Shown: piece by piece, positions 18,236-26,305 of the stretch
Position numbering within the stretch: the first letter of the stretch is position 1
How the letters are laid out: each line of letters opens with the position of its first letter
DNA from: Planctomycetota bacterium
GTDB lineage: Bacteria; Planctomycetota; Brocadiia; SM23-32; JAKLEA01
Assembly (NCBI GenBank): GCA_022711755.1
Contig: JAKLEA010000034.1
Location: 1-45,898 of the forward strand
DNA: 45,898 nucleotides
Direction of reading: 5' to 3'
The notes under the pieces: generated by a model
The model's database searches: none
What the model saw: the letters and a program-made list of their open reading frames with translations, nothing else
What the model was told of the DNA's origin: nothing
Made by a program: the position numbers and the translations under genes

Positions 18236-18844
18236 TTGATTGAGATACACTGCCGTTGCGGGAAGGTTCTCGGTGTGTCCGAGAGCAAGATCGGCCTCAT
18301 CGTCAAATGCCCGGCCTGCAACAGCCTTCACAAAATCACATCCGCCGGCGGCGAACCTGTTATTGCGCAGGAAACCGGCGCTGACGGGTTCGAATCAGCA
18401 GAAAACGCCGGCGACTCCGGCAATCTACAGAACATTGCCGCCCCACAATCGGCTGATTCCAGTCCGTCAACTGGCGACCTTCAGCCCGGCCCGCGTGAAA
18501 GCCGGTGCCCGTCATGCGGTCTGATTGGGGATTTTATTGATGCCTGCCCGTCATGCGGGGCGCGGATCGGCGGCTCCGGCGGAAGTTCCCCATACTCCGA
18601 TGCGAAATCGCCAAACGCGCCTGCATCGGTAATTGTCTATACCCTCGGATCATGCCTGAGCGTATTCTGCTGCCCGCTTCTGGCTGTACTGATCGCATCC
18701 ATCGGATTGCGCTCGAACAGGAGCGATTACGACAGATCGCCGAAGATATACCGCCAGTTGACAATCCTGGCCCTTGTAGTGGGCATCGTTGCCATCGTCC
18801 TGAACGTCTTGTATGGAATCGCCCGCCTTGTCGGGGGGCGCTGA
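18236..18844 (+). CDS. Double zinc-ribbon protein with two membrane helices
   Basis: A 202-residue protein beginning with a zinc ribbon (HCRCGK, CPAC) closely resembling the N-terminus of the preceding gene product. A second ribbon follows near residues 90-111 (CPSCGLIGDF, CPSCGARI), then two transmembrane helices (VIVYTLGSCLSVFCCPLLAV and the QLTILALVVGIVAIVLNVLY region). The C-terminal half resembles small DUF4190-like membrane domains. The start is TTG at 18236, placed by GAGGAAGGT just upstream and by N-terminal alignment with its neighbour. It lies 42 bp after the RING-like gene and ends 26 bp from the convergent icd gene. Function unknown. Confidence 0.75.
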   Translation: MIEIHCRCGKVLGVSESKIGLIVKCPACNSLHKITSAGGEPVIAQETGADGFESAENAGDSGNLQNIAAPQSADSSPSTGDLQPGPRESRCPSCGLIGDFIDACPSCGARIGGSGGSSPYSDAKSPNAPASVIVYTLGSCLSVFCCPLLAVLIASIGLRSNRSDYDRSPKIYRQLTILALVVGIVAIVLNVLYGIARLVGGR

Positions 18845-18870
18845 GGCGGGTTTCTTTCCGGGGCGGGCGT

Positions 18871-20103
18871 CTACATATTCCCTATGACGGCCGTCGCAAA
18901 CTCCGAGCACTTCAGTTCCTTCGCGCCCTCCATCTGACGCGCCAGATCGTATGTGACGGTCTTCTGCCGTATCGTCTTCGCGAAGGCCTCGACTATCAGG
19001 TCCGCCGCCTCCTGCCAGCCCATGTGCTCCAGCATCATCACGCCGGACAACATCACGGAGCCGGGGTTGACCTTGTCAAGATTCGAGTATTTCGGGGCGG
19101 TTCCATGTGTCGCCTCGAACAGGGCGGCGCTGTCGCCGATATTGGCCCCGGGGGCCACGCCGACCCCGCCGACTTGCGCAGCGACGGCGTCCGACACGTA
19201 ATCCCCGTTCAGGTTCGGAGTGGCGATGACGTCGTATTCCGTCGGCCTGAGGAGCAGCTTCTGGAACATGATATCGGCGATCTCGTCCTTGATCATGATT
19301 TTGCCTTCGGGGGCCTTCCCGTCCGGGGCGTCGCTCCAGGCAATGGTCCGGTCGGGGAATTCGGACTTGGCCAGCTCGTAGCCCCACTGTCGGAAGGCGC
19401 CTTCGGTGAACTTCATGATGTTCCCCTTGTGCATCAGGGTGACGCTCTTGCGGTTATGGGATATCGCGTATTTGATGGCCATGCGCACGAGGCGCTTTGA
19501 GCCTTCCTCGCTCATGGGCTTCACGCCCAGTCCGCTGCCGGGGCGCAGTTCGCAGCCGAGTTCGTCAATCAGGAATCGCTCCAGTTTCACTGCTTCCGGG
19601 CTGCCGGCCTTGAACTCGATGCCGGCGTAGACGTCTTCGGTGTTCTCGCGGAAGATGACGACGTCAACCTCCTCCGGATGGCGCAGCGGGGCAGGCACGC
19701 CGGAGAAATAGCGCACGGGGCGCACGCACGCGTAGAGATCAAGCCGCTGGCGCAGCGTCACGTTCAGGCTTCTGATGCCGCCGCCGACGGGTGTGGTCAG
19801 GGGGCCTTTGATCGCGACCTTGTAATCGGCAATTGCCTGGATGGTTTCCTCCGGCAGCCACGAGCCGAAGGCCTTGAAGGATTTTTCGCCGGCATAGATT
19901 TCCATCCAGCCGATCTTCCGCCTGCCGCCGTATGCCTTCTCGACTGCGGCGTCGAAGATTCTTACCGAGGCCCGCCAGATGTCCGGGCCAGTTCCGTCGC
20001 CTTCGATGAATGGGATGATGGGGCGATCCGGCGTCGCTACGCGGCCAGCCTTGATTTCAATGCGTTCGAACCCGGACGGCTCGATTGGTTTCGGGTCTGC
20101 CAT
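18871..20103 (-). CDS. icd: Isocitrate dehydrogenase (NADP-dependent type)
   Basis: A 410-residue enzyme of the TCA cycle that oxidises isocitrate to 2-oxoglutarate and CO2 in the cytoplasm. It aligns with the E. coli Icd type along its length. The substrate loop is TTPVGGGIRSLNVTLRQ, with the Ser that E. coli AceK phosphorylates; the metal/substrate segment contains FRENTEDVYAG; and the cofactor loop HGTAPKYSNLDKVNPGS has the Lys-Tyr pair that favours NADP. The ATG at 20103 has GGAG seven nt upstream. It follows the aconitase gene by 19 bp on the same strand, so the two consecutive TCA enzymes form an operon. Confidence 0.95.
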   Translation of the reverse strand: MADPKPIEPSGFERIEIKAGRVATPDRPIIPFIEGDGTGPDIWRASVRIFDAAVEKAYGGRRKIGWMEIYAGEKSFKAFGSWLPEETIQAIADYKVAIKGPLTTPVGGGIRSLNVTLRQRLDLYACVRPVRYFSGVPAPLRHPEEVDVVIFRENTEDVYAGIEFKAGSPEAVKLERFLIDELGCELRPGSGLGVKPMSEEGSKRLVRMAIKYAISHNRKSVTLMHKGNIMKFTEGAFRQWGYELAKSEFPDRTIAWSDAPDGKAPEGKIMIKDEIADIMFQKLLLRPTEYDVIATPNLNGDYVSDAVAAQVGGVGVAPGANIGDSAALFEATHGTAPKYSNLDKVNPGSVMLSGVMMLEHMGWQEAADLIVEAFAKTIRQKTVTYDLARQMEGAKELKCSEFATAVIGNM

Positions 20104-20122
20104 GTGCTTTCTCCGTTGTTGA

Positions 20123-22060
20123 TCACGCGGGTTGTCTTGCCTTGTCGCGGATCAGGTTGAGCAACCCGCCCGCCTTGACCATCTCGGCTTCTCTTGCGCT
20201 CAGATCGTGGCGCAGGACATATTCATTGCCCTTTGTCAGGTTCTTCAGGGCGATTGCTCCGCCCTGAGCCAGGCCGGCGTGGATCCCCGATATTTCCAAC
20301 TCGTCTTCCTTGTCGAATTCGGCGCACGGGCCTGCGTCCCGGAACAGCAGGGGCAGGATGCCGAAGTTGATGAGATTCGAGCGATGAATGCGGGCGAACG
20401 ACGCCGCAATCACGGCGCGCAGGCCGAGATGCCGGGGAGCCAGAGCGGCGTGCTCGCGGCTGGACCCCTGGCCGTAATTGTTGCGGGCGATGACGAATCC
20501 CGTCCCGGCCTGCTGAGCGCGGACGGCGAACGTCGGGTCAATCCCGCTGAACGCAAACTTTGAGATCGCCGGGATGTTCGAGCGCAGCGGCAGAACCTTT
20601 GCCCCGCCGGGCAGGATGTCGTCTGTCGTGATGTTGTCCTCGACGCGAAGCAGGACCTTGCCGCGCAGGCAATCCGGCAGGGCGTCGAAATCGGGCAGGG
20701 ACTTTATATTGGGGCCTTTGATGATCTCCACTGAAGCCGGGTCGTCGGCCGGTTCAAGGATCATGGAATCGTCAATCTCGAATTTTTTCGGGATGCGAAT
20801 GACGGGCGACTCGCCCAGCGAGCGCGGATCGCATATTGCGCCCGCGACGGCGCTTGCCGCCGCGGTCTCCACCCCGGAAAGGTAGCATTGCGCGTCGGCG
20901 GTACCGGATCTACCCTTGAAGTTGCGGTTGAAAGTGCGCAGCGTGGCCCCGCCGCTGGACGGCGCCTGGCCCATTCCGATGCACGGCCCGCAGGCGACCT
21001 CCACTATCCTCGCCCCTGCGGCGACCATGTCCGCCAGCGCCCCATTGGCTGCGATGGCCTTGAAAACCTGCCTGCTGCCAGGGGAGACGGTCAGGCTGAC
21101 GCGCGGATGAATGCGCCGTCCCTTCAGGATCGCGGCCAGTGTGACCATGTCCTGCAGGCTGGAATTCGTGCAACTGCCAACGCATACCTGGACCAGCGGC
21201 GTTCCCTCAAGCTCCCGCACGGGGCGGACCTTGCCGGGGCTGTGCGGGCAGGCCGCGAGCGGTTCCAGTTCCGAAAGGTTGATCCTGACCTCGGCGTGAT
21301 ACTTCGCGCCGGAGTCGGCCTTGATCGCCTTCCAGGAATCCTCCCGCCCTTGAGCGCGCAGCCACGCCCGCGTCTGGCTGTCGCTGGGGAAGACGGAGCT
21401 TGTCGCGCCCAGTTCCGCGCCCATGTTCGTGATGGTGGCGCGCTGGGGAACGTTGAGAGAGGCGACTCCGGGGCCACCGTATTCCATGACCTTGCCCACG
21501 CCGCCTTCAACGTCCAGGCGGCGCAGAACCTCAAGGATCACATCTTTCGCGCTGCACCACGGGGGAAGGCTTCCGTCCAGCCAGACATGGACGATCTCGG
21601 GACAGGCCAGCATGAACGGGTAGCCCGCCATGGCCGCGGCGACGTCAAGCCCGCCTGCGCCGATGCCAAGAGCCCCCAGTCCCCCGGCTGTCGGGGTGTG
21701 GCTGTCGGAACCGATCAGCGTCGCGCCGGGCGCGCCGAAGCGTTCCAGGTGGACCTGATGGCAGATGCCGTTGCCGGGGCGGGAGAACCGAACGCCGAAC
21801 TTCGAGGCGGCGCTTTGAAGAAAGGCGTGGTCATCCGCGTTCTCGAAGCTTGTCTGAAGAGTGTTATGGTCAACGTAGCTGACGGACAGGGGGGCTTTGA
21901 TGCGCGACAATCCGATGCGCTCGAACTCAAGGTAGACGAGTGTGCCGGTGGCGTCCTGAGTCAGCGTCTGATCAATGCGTATCGCAATCTCTTCGCCGGG
22001 AATCAGGTTTCCCGATTCCAGGTGCGAGGCGAGTATTTTCTGGGCTACGGTCAGTTTCAA
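20123..22060 (-). CDS. acn: Aconitate hydratase (short AcnA-like form)
   Basis: A 645-residue [4Fe-4S] enzyme converting citrate to isocitrate through cis-aconitate. The cluster ligands are visible in VCVGSCTNSS and in VACGPCIGMG. Substrate-binding signatures include GSDSHTPTAGGLG, DNITTDDILPGGAK and YGQGSSREHAA in the C-terminal swivelling domain. The length is that of the compact aconitase/homoaconitase-type family, shorter than the roughly 890-residue AcnA. The start codon is TTG at 22060 with GGAGG (22072-22068) seven nt upstream. It is first in an operon with icd and has a strong promoter of its own. Confidence 0.94.
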   Translation of the reverse strand: MKLTVAQKILASHLESGNLIPGEEIAIRIDQTLTQDATGTLVYLEFERIGLSRIKAPLSVSYVDHNTLQTSFENADDHAFLQSAASKFGVRFSRPGNGICHQVHLERFGAPGATLIGSDSHTPTAGGLGALGIGAGGLDVAAAMAGYPFMLACPEIVHVWLDGSLPPWCSAKDVILEVLRRLDVEGGVGKVMEYGGPGVASLNVPQRATITNMGAELGATSSVFPSDSQTRAWLRAQGREDSWKAIKADSGAKYHAEVRINLSELEPLAACPHSPGKVRPVRELEGTPLVQVCVGSCTNSSLQDMVTLAAILKGRRIHPRVSLTVSPGSRQVFKAIAANGALADMVAAGARIVEVACGPCIGMGQAPSSGGATLRTFNRNFKGRSGTADAQCYLSGVETAAASAVAGAICDPRSLGESPVIRIPKKFEIDDSMILEPADDPASVEIIKGPNIKSLPDFDALPDCLRGKVLLRVEDNITTDDILPGGAKVLPLRSNIPAISKFAFSGIDPTFAVRAQQAGTGFVIARNNYGQGSSREHAALAPRHLGLRAVIAASFARIHRSNLINFGILPLLFRDAGPCAEFDKEDELEISGIHAGLAQGGAIALKNLTKGNEYVLRHDLSAREAEMVKAGGLLNLIRDKARQPA

Positions 22061-22110
22061 GGTCGAACCTCCGAAAATGGCGGACGGATGCTTTCCAACC
22101 GAGTCGCGTG

Positions 22111-22139
22111 ATTTTATTGGTGCGCGTAAGGTTAGTCAA
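22111..22139 (-). promoter_or_regulatory. Promoter of the acn-icd operon
   Basis: On the minus strand TTGACT at 22139-22134 and TAAAAT at 22116-22111 are separated by exactly 17 bp, both five of six to consensus. The predicted start near 22104 gives a leader of about 44 nt with GGAGG before the TTG start. Confidence 0.65.
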
Positions 22140-22462
22140 CCAAACATCAGCGCGGCCAGTTTTGCTGAGTCACATGGGCATGGTATGGCATGTGGACAAG
22201 CGGTAGAGACGCTGGGGGGGCGGGAGACGGCAAGGGGGCAGTATGAGCCGGGCGCGCGGCAAAAGCGGCGTCAAGCCGCCGCAATCCAAGGTCGGGCCAC
22301 TGCTCCGAAAGTCGCGTTGGTGGGGCATCGCATTGCGCCTTGCGCGCTGCTAACGACCCACTCTACTTTCGTCATCTTTTTGTGCGGCGCGGGGACGCAT
22401 GAACGACTGACCCCGCACGCAACGTCGCCGGATTCCCCCCCCGGATCCCCCAGGCGGGAATC
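22140..22462. other. Intergenic spacer between acn and the restriction-modification genes
   Basis: About 320 bp with no gene I can support. It contains C-rich runs near 22430-22450 but no clear repeat, hairpin or transfer-RNA structure. Confidence 0.4.
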
Positions 22463-22491
22463 TTGAAAAGAACGCGCGGGTCGAGTATAAA
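22463..22491 (+). promoter_or_regulatory. Promoter of the DNA methyltransferase gene, leaderless arrangement
   Basis: TTGAAA at 22463-22468 and TATAAA at 22486-22491 are separated by 17 bp. The expected transcription start is 22498-22500, and the ATG is at 22500. No usable Shine-Dalgarno sequence fits before the ATG, so a leaderless mRNA is likely. Confidence 0.6.
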
Positions 22492-22499
22492 AGCAGGGT

Positions 22500-23363
22500 A
22501 TGAGAAAAGTCGAATGCATCATCAAATCTGGAGATTGCGCAAATGCCCTGTCGGAGTATCCGGAAGATTACTTTGACCTTATAGTCACTTCGCCTCCTTA
22601 TGCGGATTGCCGGGAGAAGACCTATGGAGGAATCAAGCCGGAAGAATATGTCGGATGGTTCCTGCCGAAGAGCGAACAGTTCCTTCGGGTTCTGAAACCA
22701 ACCGGGACTTTCATTCTCAATATCAAGGAAAAGGTGGTTGAAGGGGAACGCCACACGTATGTAATCGAACTGATCCTGGCGTTGCGCAATCAGGGATGGC
22801 TCTGGACTGAAGAATTCATATGGCACAAGCGCAATTGCCACCCTGGCAAGTGGCCGAATCGCTTTCGCGACGCATGGGAACGATGCCTCCAATTCAACAA
22901 GACCAGAAAATTCCATATGTATCAGCAGAACGTGATGGTGCCGATGGGAAAATGGGCCGAGACCAGATTGAAACATCTTGGAAAGAATGATGTCGTCAGA
23001 TTTGATTCGCAGGTCGGCAGCGGGTTTGGAAAAAACATTTCCAATTGGGTCGGCAGAGACAAGGCCTATCCCTCCAACGTCCTGCATCTTGCCACTGAAA
23101 CGGACAACCGAAGCCACAGCGCCACGTTTCCGCGCGCCCTTCCGGAGTGGTTCATAAAACTATTTACCAAGGAAGGCGACTGGGTTCTCGATCCCTTTGT
23201 CGGCAGCGGCACAACATGCGAGGTCGCGCAAAAGTTGGGTAGAAATTCCGTCGGAATAGACGTCCTGCAGGAATACGTTGACCTTGCCAGAAGCAAGGTT
23301 GCTCCGGTTGAGATGATGCTCTTTGAGCGGGAAGCGACTTATGACAAAAATAACGCAAAATGA
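22500..23363 (+). CDS. Type II DNA methyltransferase, beta class (probable N4-cytosine)
   Basis: A 287-residue SAM-dependent DNA methyltransferase. The catalytic motif TSPPY (residues 30-34) comes first, and the SAM-binding motif DPFVGSGTT lies near residue 235, the beta-class order. The SPPY form is usual for N4-cytosine enzymes, though some N6-adenine enzymes share it. It protects host DNA from the endonuclease encoded next, whose start overlaps its 3' end by 23 bp. Base composition of the pair, especially the endonuclease, is visibly lower in GC than neighbouring genes, fitting acquisition by transfer. The recognition sequence cannot be read from the protein. Confidence 0.92.
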   Translation: MRKVECIIKSGDCANALSEYPEDYFDLIVTSPPYADCREKTYGGIKPEEYVGWFLPKSEQFLRVLKPTGTFILNIKEKVVEGERHTYVIELILALRNQGWLWTEEFIWHKRNCHPGKWPNRFRDAWERCLQFNKTRKFHMYQQNVMVPMGKWAETRLKHLGKNDVVRFDSQVGSGFGKNISNWVGRDKAYPSNVLHLATETDNRSHSATFPRALPEWFIKLFTKEGDWVLDPFVGSGTTCEVAQKLGRNSVGIDVLQEYVDLARSKVAPVEMMLFEREATYDKNNAK

Positions 23364-24078
23364 GATAATTGATTTCATCGAGCCAAATATCCAACAGTTT
23401 CACGCCAGGAAGCTTGAGAGTCTGCTGGCGCTTCAATTGAATACGATTCTGGCCCGCAAAAATCCGTACCTGTTCAAAGCTAGGAATCAGAATACCGCTC
23501 ACGATCTGGTGAAAACAATTCTTGACGCGTATCTGTCATCCCAGGAGGAAGGCATTTTCGGACGCTTCCTTGAGGAACTGGCGATCTTCATTTGTGGGAA
23601 GACATATAGCGGAAAGAAATCGTCCGCTGAAGGCATGGATTTGGAATTCCAGAGGGATGGCATCGCCTATCTTGTTTCGATAAAGTCAGGCCCAAACTGG
23701 GGTAATAGTCGTCAAATTGCCAGAATGAAGGATGATTTCAAAAAGGCCAGAAAAATCCTGGGAACAAATACCAGCGGCGTCAAAGTCGTTGCAGTCAATG
23801 GGTGTTGCTACGGGAAGGACGATAACCCGGACAAAGGCGACTACCTCAAACTGTGCGGTCAGCGATTTTGGGAATTCATATCGGGCAATGAGAATTGCTA
23901 CACGGACATTATCGAACCGCTGGGCTACAGGGCAAAGGAGAAAAATGAGAGTTTCATGATCGAATATGACAAGGCAATCAACAAGTTCACGCTTGAGTTC
24001 GCCAGGGAATACTGCGCTTCGGATGGCGCCATATTGTGGACTAAATTAGTTCAATTCAATTCCGGCAAAAAATCATAA
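23341..24078 (+). CDS. Type II restriction endonuclease, PmeII-like family
   Basis: A 245-residue protein that I recognise as resembling the PmeII family of type II restriction enzymes (recognition from memory, not searched). The likely nuclease core is GMDLEF...YLVSIKSGPNWGNS, with D100 and then S113-I-K115, a (P)D-(D/E/S)xK-like arrangement. Family-like segments RKNPYLFKARN and LCGQRFWEFISGNEN are clear. The ATG at 23341 overlaps the methyltransferase gene by 23 bp, typical of coupled R-M pairs; the in-frame TTG at 23323 is less likely. A perfect hairpin follows 66 bp after the stop. It should cleave DNA not protected by the adjacent methyltransferase. Confidence 0.85.
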   Translation: MTKITQNEIIDFIEPNIQQFHARKLESLLALQLNTILARKNPYLFKARNQNTAHDLVKTILDAYLSSQEEGIFGRFLEELAIFICGKTYSGKKSSAEGMDLEFQRDGIAYLVSIKSGPNWGNSRQIARMKDDFKKARKILGTNTSGVKVVAVNGCCYGKDDNPDKGDYLKLCGQRFWEFISGNENCYTDIIEPLGYRAKEKNESFMIEYDKAINKFTLEFAREYCASDGAILWTKLVQFNSGKKS

Positions 24079-24144
24079 CAGAATTTCTGGACAAGCTCCC
24101 TGCCCGGTGTGTCAGGCTCCGCCGCAATTTTGCGCCATATCCGC

Positions 24145-24171
24145 GTGTGCAAAACATGGGGTTTTGCACAC
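24145..24171. terminator. Bidirectional hairpin between convergent genes
   Basis: GTGTGCAAAAC at 24145-24155 and GTTTTGCACAC at 24161-24171 form a perfect 11-bp stem with a 5-nt loop. It lies between the restriction endonuclease gene and the convergent secreted TIM-barrel gene and could end transcription from both sides, though no long T tract follows on either strand. Confidence 0.6.
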
Positions 24172-24190
24172 CATACAATTGCCAGTATGG

Positions 24191-26278
24191 TCAATATACC
24201 TCCACAAAATCAATCTCGCACGCGCCGGCGTTGCCGGGGTCGCTGAAGTCCTGCGCCTCGCCGTTGAACGGGACCTTGCCGACGAGCAACTCGACCGGTT
24301 CGCGCGACATGAACCCGTTGTGGTCAAAATGCCATACGACTTCGTAGGACTTGCCGTCAAGGCTGCGCTCGACAACGCCCTGCCTGCCCAGCCAGCGCGC
24401 GCGGAGCCATATCCAGCGACCGGCGTCAAGGCCGGGGGCCAGCTTCTGCATTCCGAGAATGTCCGACTGGATGTTCCCGTCGCTGCGCGTGCCGACCCGG
24501 ATGCCCGTCTTCTCCTTCCAGCGGATCATCGCCCCCGGCCCCCACGACATCCCGCCGTCGCTGGAATGGCGGATTTTCACGATCATCCCCCGCGCCTGCG
24601 CCTTGAGCGGAACGCGCAGGAAGGCGTATGTGCTGGCCCGTGCCCTGATCTTCAGGATTCCGTCTGCGACAGCCAGCGGATCGGCGTTCGCCGGGGAAGC
24701 GACAACGTCCCCCTTCGGCATCTCATTGAAATCGAGCCGCAGCGTCGGCTCTTTCCAGTCCGGCTCCTTCGCAAGCGCGTCCCGTTCCTTCCGCGCGGCC
24801 TCTATTTTTACGGGGATTGCGGCCTGTCGCTCGGCGACAAGCCTGTCAACCTTCTTGCGCAGCCCGGGATCCAGATGCGGTTTGTAGTCGCGCCGCCACG
24901 TCGCTATGAAATTGTCGTTGGCAAGCCATGACGCCAGCATGTGGAAGCGGGCGTTGGCGCGCAACGCCTCCAGCGCCAGTTGCGGCGTGATGCCCTCGCT
25001 CCCGTTGTTGCAGACGACGCCGACGCAGTTGTGTATGTTGTAACCGGAGACGAAGAAGCGCATGTAGTCGAAGTCGCGGCATTTTACCTCCTGGCCCTCC
25101 CCCCTGAGGAGGTAGTCAACATAGGCGTCCGCCTGCGGCAACTGGCATTCCCCGAAACCGAGCGCGAAGGTGGAATGCCATTCGAGGATTCCGTTCTCGC
25201 CGACGATTTCGCGGCTGCGGCGGGCCAGCGCGTAGAGCGCGGCGGGATTGGCGATGTACTGCCCGTCGAAGTAGAGGCCGTCCGGCTTGTATTCCTTCAT
25301 GACGCGCGTTATCGCCGACAGGAAGAGTTCCATGTTCTCGCCGGTCGTGGTTCCGGGCGGCCAGTTCGTAAAGCCCTCGAAGCTGTTGAAGGCGTGTTTC
25401 TCAAGCTCTGTCCCCTTCAGGAAATACGTCGGACTGGTGTAGACGATGAAACGCATGCCCATGTCGTGAAGCGTCTTGCGTACGCGCGCGAATTCCTCAA
25501 CACCGAGACGGGGGACGAAGTCCAAATTCCAGTCCTTCCAGAGCATGACCTCGGACTGGAGGAGGACGATCTGCCCGTGCGGTTTCCATGCGCGGAGAGC
25601 GTCGTCGGGCGGGTAACCGAGTTGATTGGACCAGTGCCAGACGACATTTTCCTTCAGCGAGCGTTCCCAGTCATACGGCTTCGGCGGGCAGACGCCTACC
25701 CAGAGGACGTCATCGCTTTGCAGCGGATAGGCGGCGACCGTGTCGGCGTATTCGTCGAAATTCTCCTTCAGCGTTTTGTTGGAGCAGTAGAGGCCGAATC
25801 CGCCAAGCTCGTCGCAGATGATGTGATGCGTCTCGTAGGTGGACACCCATGCGGGCGGGATTTCGCGTTCTACGCGCGCTGTTATTGGCGTATGTGCGTG
25901 AAGCATGAAGAGAGAATCGCCGTTGACGCGGATTGTCATCGGCGGATCGGCGACGACGATTCTGGCGAAGCCGGGGCCGGAGTGGGTGATCTCGGCCTTT
26001 GAGAGCGCGCGGCCAAGACCGAGCTTTGCGACGGGTCTTTGGCTGCCTATGCGCTGGTTGAAGACGATCGTCCCTTCCGCAAGCTGGATAACGATGTCGG
26101 CCCCGGTTGTGACGACGCGGATCGTGCCGCCGTAAGCCTTCGCTGATTCGACGACGAGGCCGCGCTGGGCGTTCGGGAAGACATCGGGATTCATGAGTTC
26201 CTGAAACGTCGGCGCGGCGGGGGACGCGGAGATCATCCCGCACAAAACAGGAATGATCGCAGAAACGATGGAGTTCAT
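24191..26278 (-). CDS. Secreted TIM-barrel, glycoside hydrolase-like protein
   Basis: A 695-residue exported protein; the signal peptide covers about residues 1-22 and ends near SASPAAP. An N-terminal beta-sandwich-like part (about 30-150) precedes a probable TIM barrel (about 150-470) with segments such as MGMRFIVYTSPTYF and YKPDGLYFDGQY, where Asp residues at strand ends resemble clan-D glycosidases (GH31/GH36 type). A C-terminal concanavalin-like domain (about 530-695) begins LRLDFNEMPKGDVV and ends GACEIDFVEVY. I cannot assign a GH family or substrate. The ATG at 26278 has AAGGAG six nt upstream. It lies 27 bp downstream of the FHA kinase-like gene on the same strand and could be cotranscribed. 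Confidence 0.75.
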   Translation of the reverse strand: MNSIVSAIIPVLCGMISASPAAPTFQELMNPDVFPNAQRGLVVESAKAYGGTIRVVTTGADIVIQLAEGTIVFNQRIGSQRPVAKLGLGRALSKAEITHSGPGFARIVVADPPMTIRVNGDSLFMLHAHTPITARVEREIPPAWVSTYETHHIICDELGGFGLYCSNKTLKENFDEYADTVAAYPLQSDDVLWVGVCPPKPYDWERSLKENVVWHWSNQLGYPPDDALRAWKPHGQIVLLQSEVMLWKDWNLDFVPRLGVEEFARVRKTLHDMGMRFIVYTSPTYFLKGTELEKHAFNSFEGFTNWPPGTTTGENMELFLSAITRVMKEYKPDGLYFDGQYIANPAALYALARRSREIVGENGILEWHSTFALGFGECQLPQADAYVDYLLRGEGQEVKCRDFDYMRFFVSGYNIHNCVGVVCNNGSEGITPQLALEALRANARFHMLASWLANDNFIATWRRDYKPHLDPGLRKKVDRLVAERQAAIPVKIEAARKERDALAKEPDWKEPTLRLDFNEMPKGDVVASPANADPLAVADGILKIRARASTYAFLRVPLKAQARGMIVKIRHSSDGGMSWGPGAMIRWKEKTGIRVGTRSDGNIQSDILGMQKLAPGLDAGRWIWLRARWLGRQGVVERSLDGKSYEVVWHFDHNGFMSREPVELLVGKVPFNGEAQDFSDPGNAGACEIDFVEVY

Positions 26279-26305
26279 CTGATGCTCCTTGAAGCGCCTT
26301 GCATA

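Noticed and set aside
18381..18400. GGTTCGAATC, resembling a tRNA T-loop
   Set aside because: It is inside the zinc-ribbon coding sequence and no acceptor or anticodon stem can be folded around it.
20888..22111. 407-codon plus-strand open frame
   Set aside because: It is antisense to aconitase, whose cluster and substrate motifs are unmistakable.
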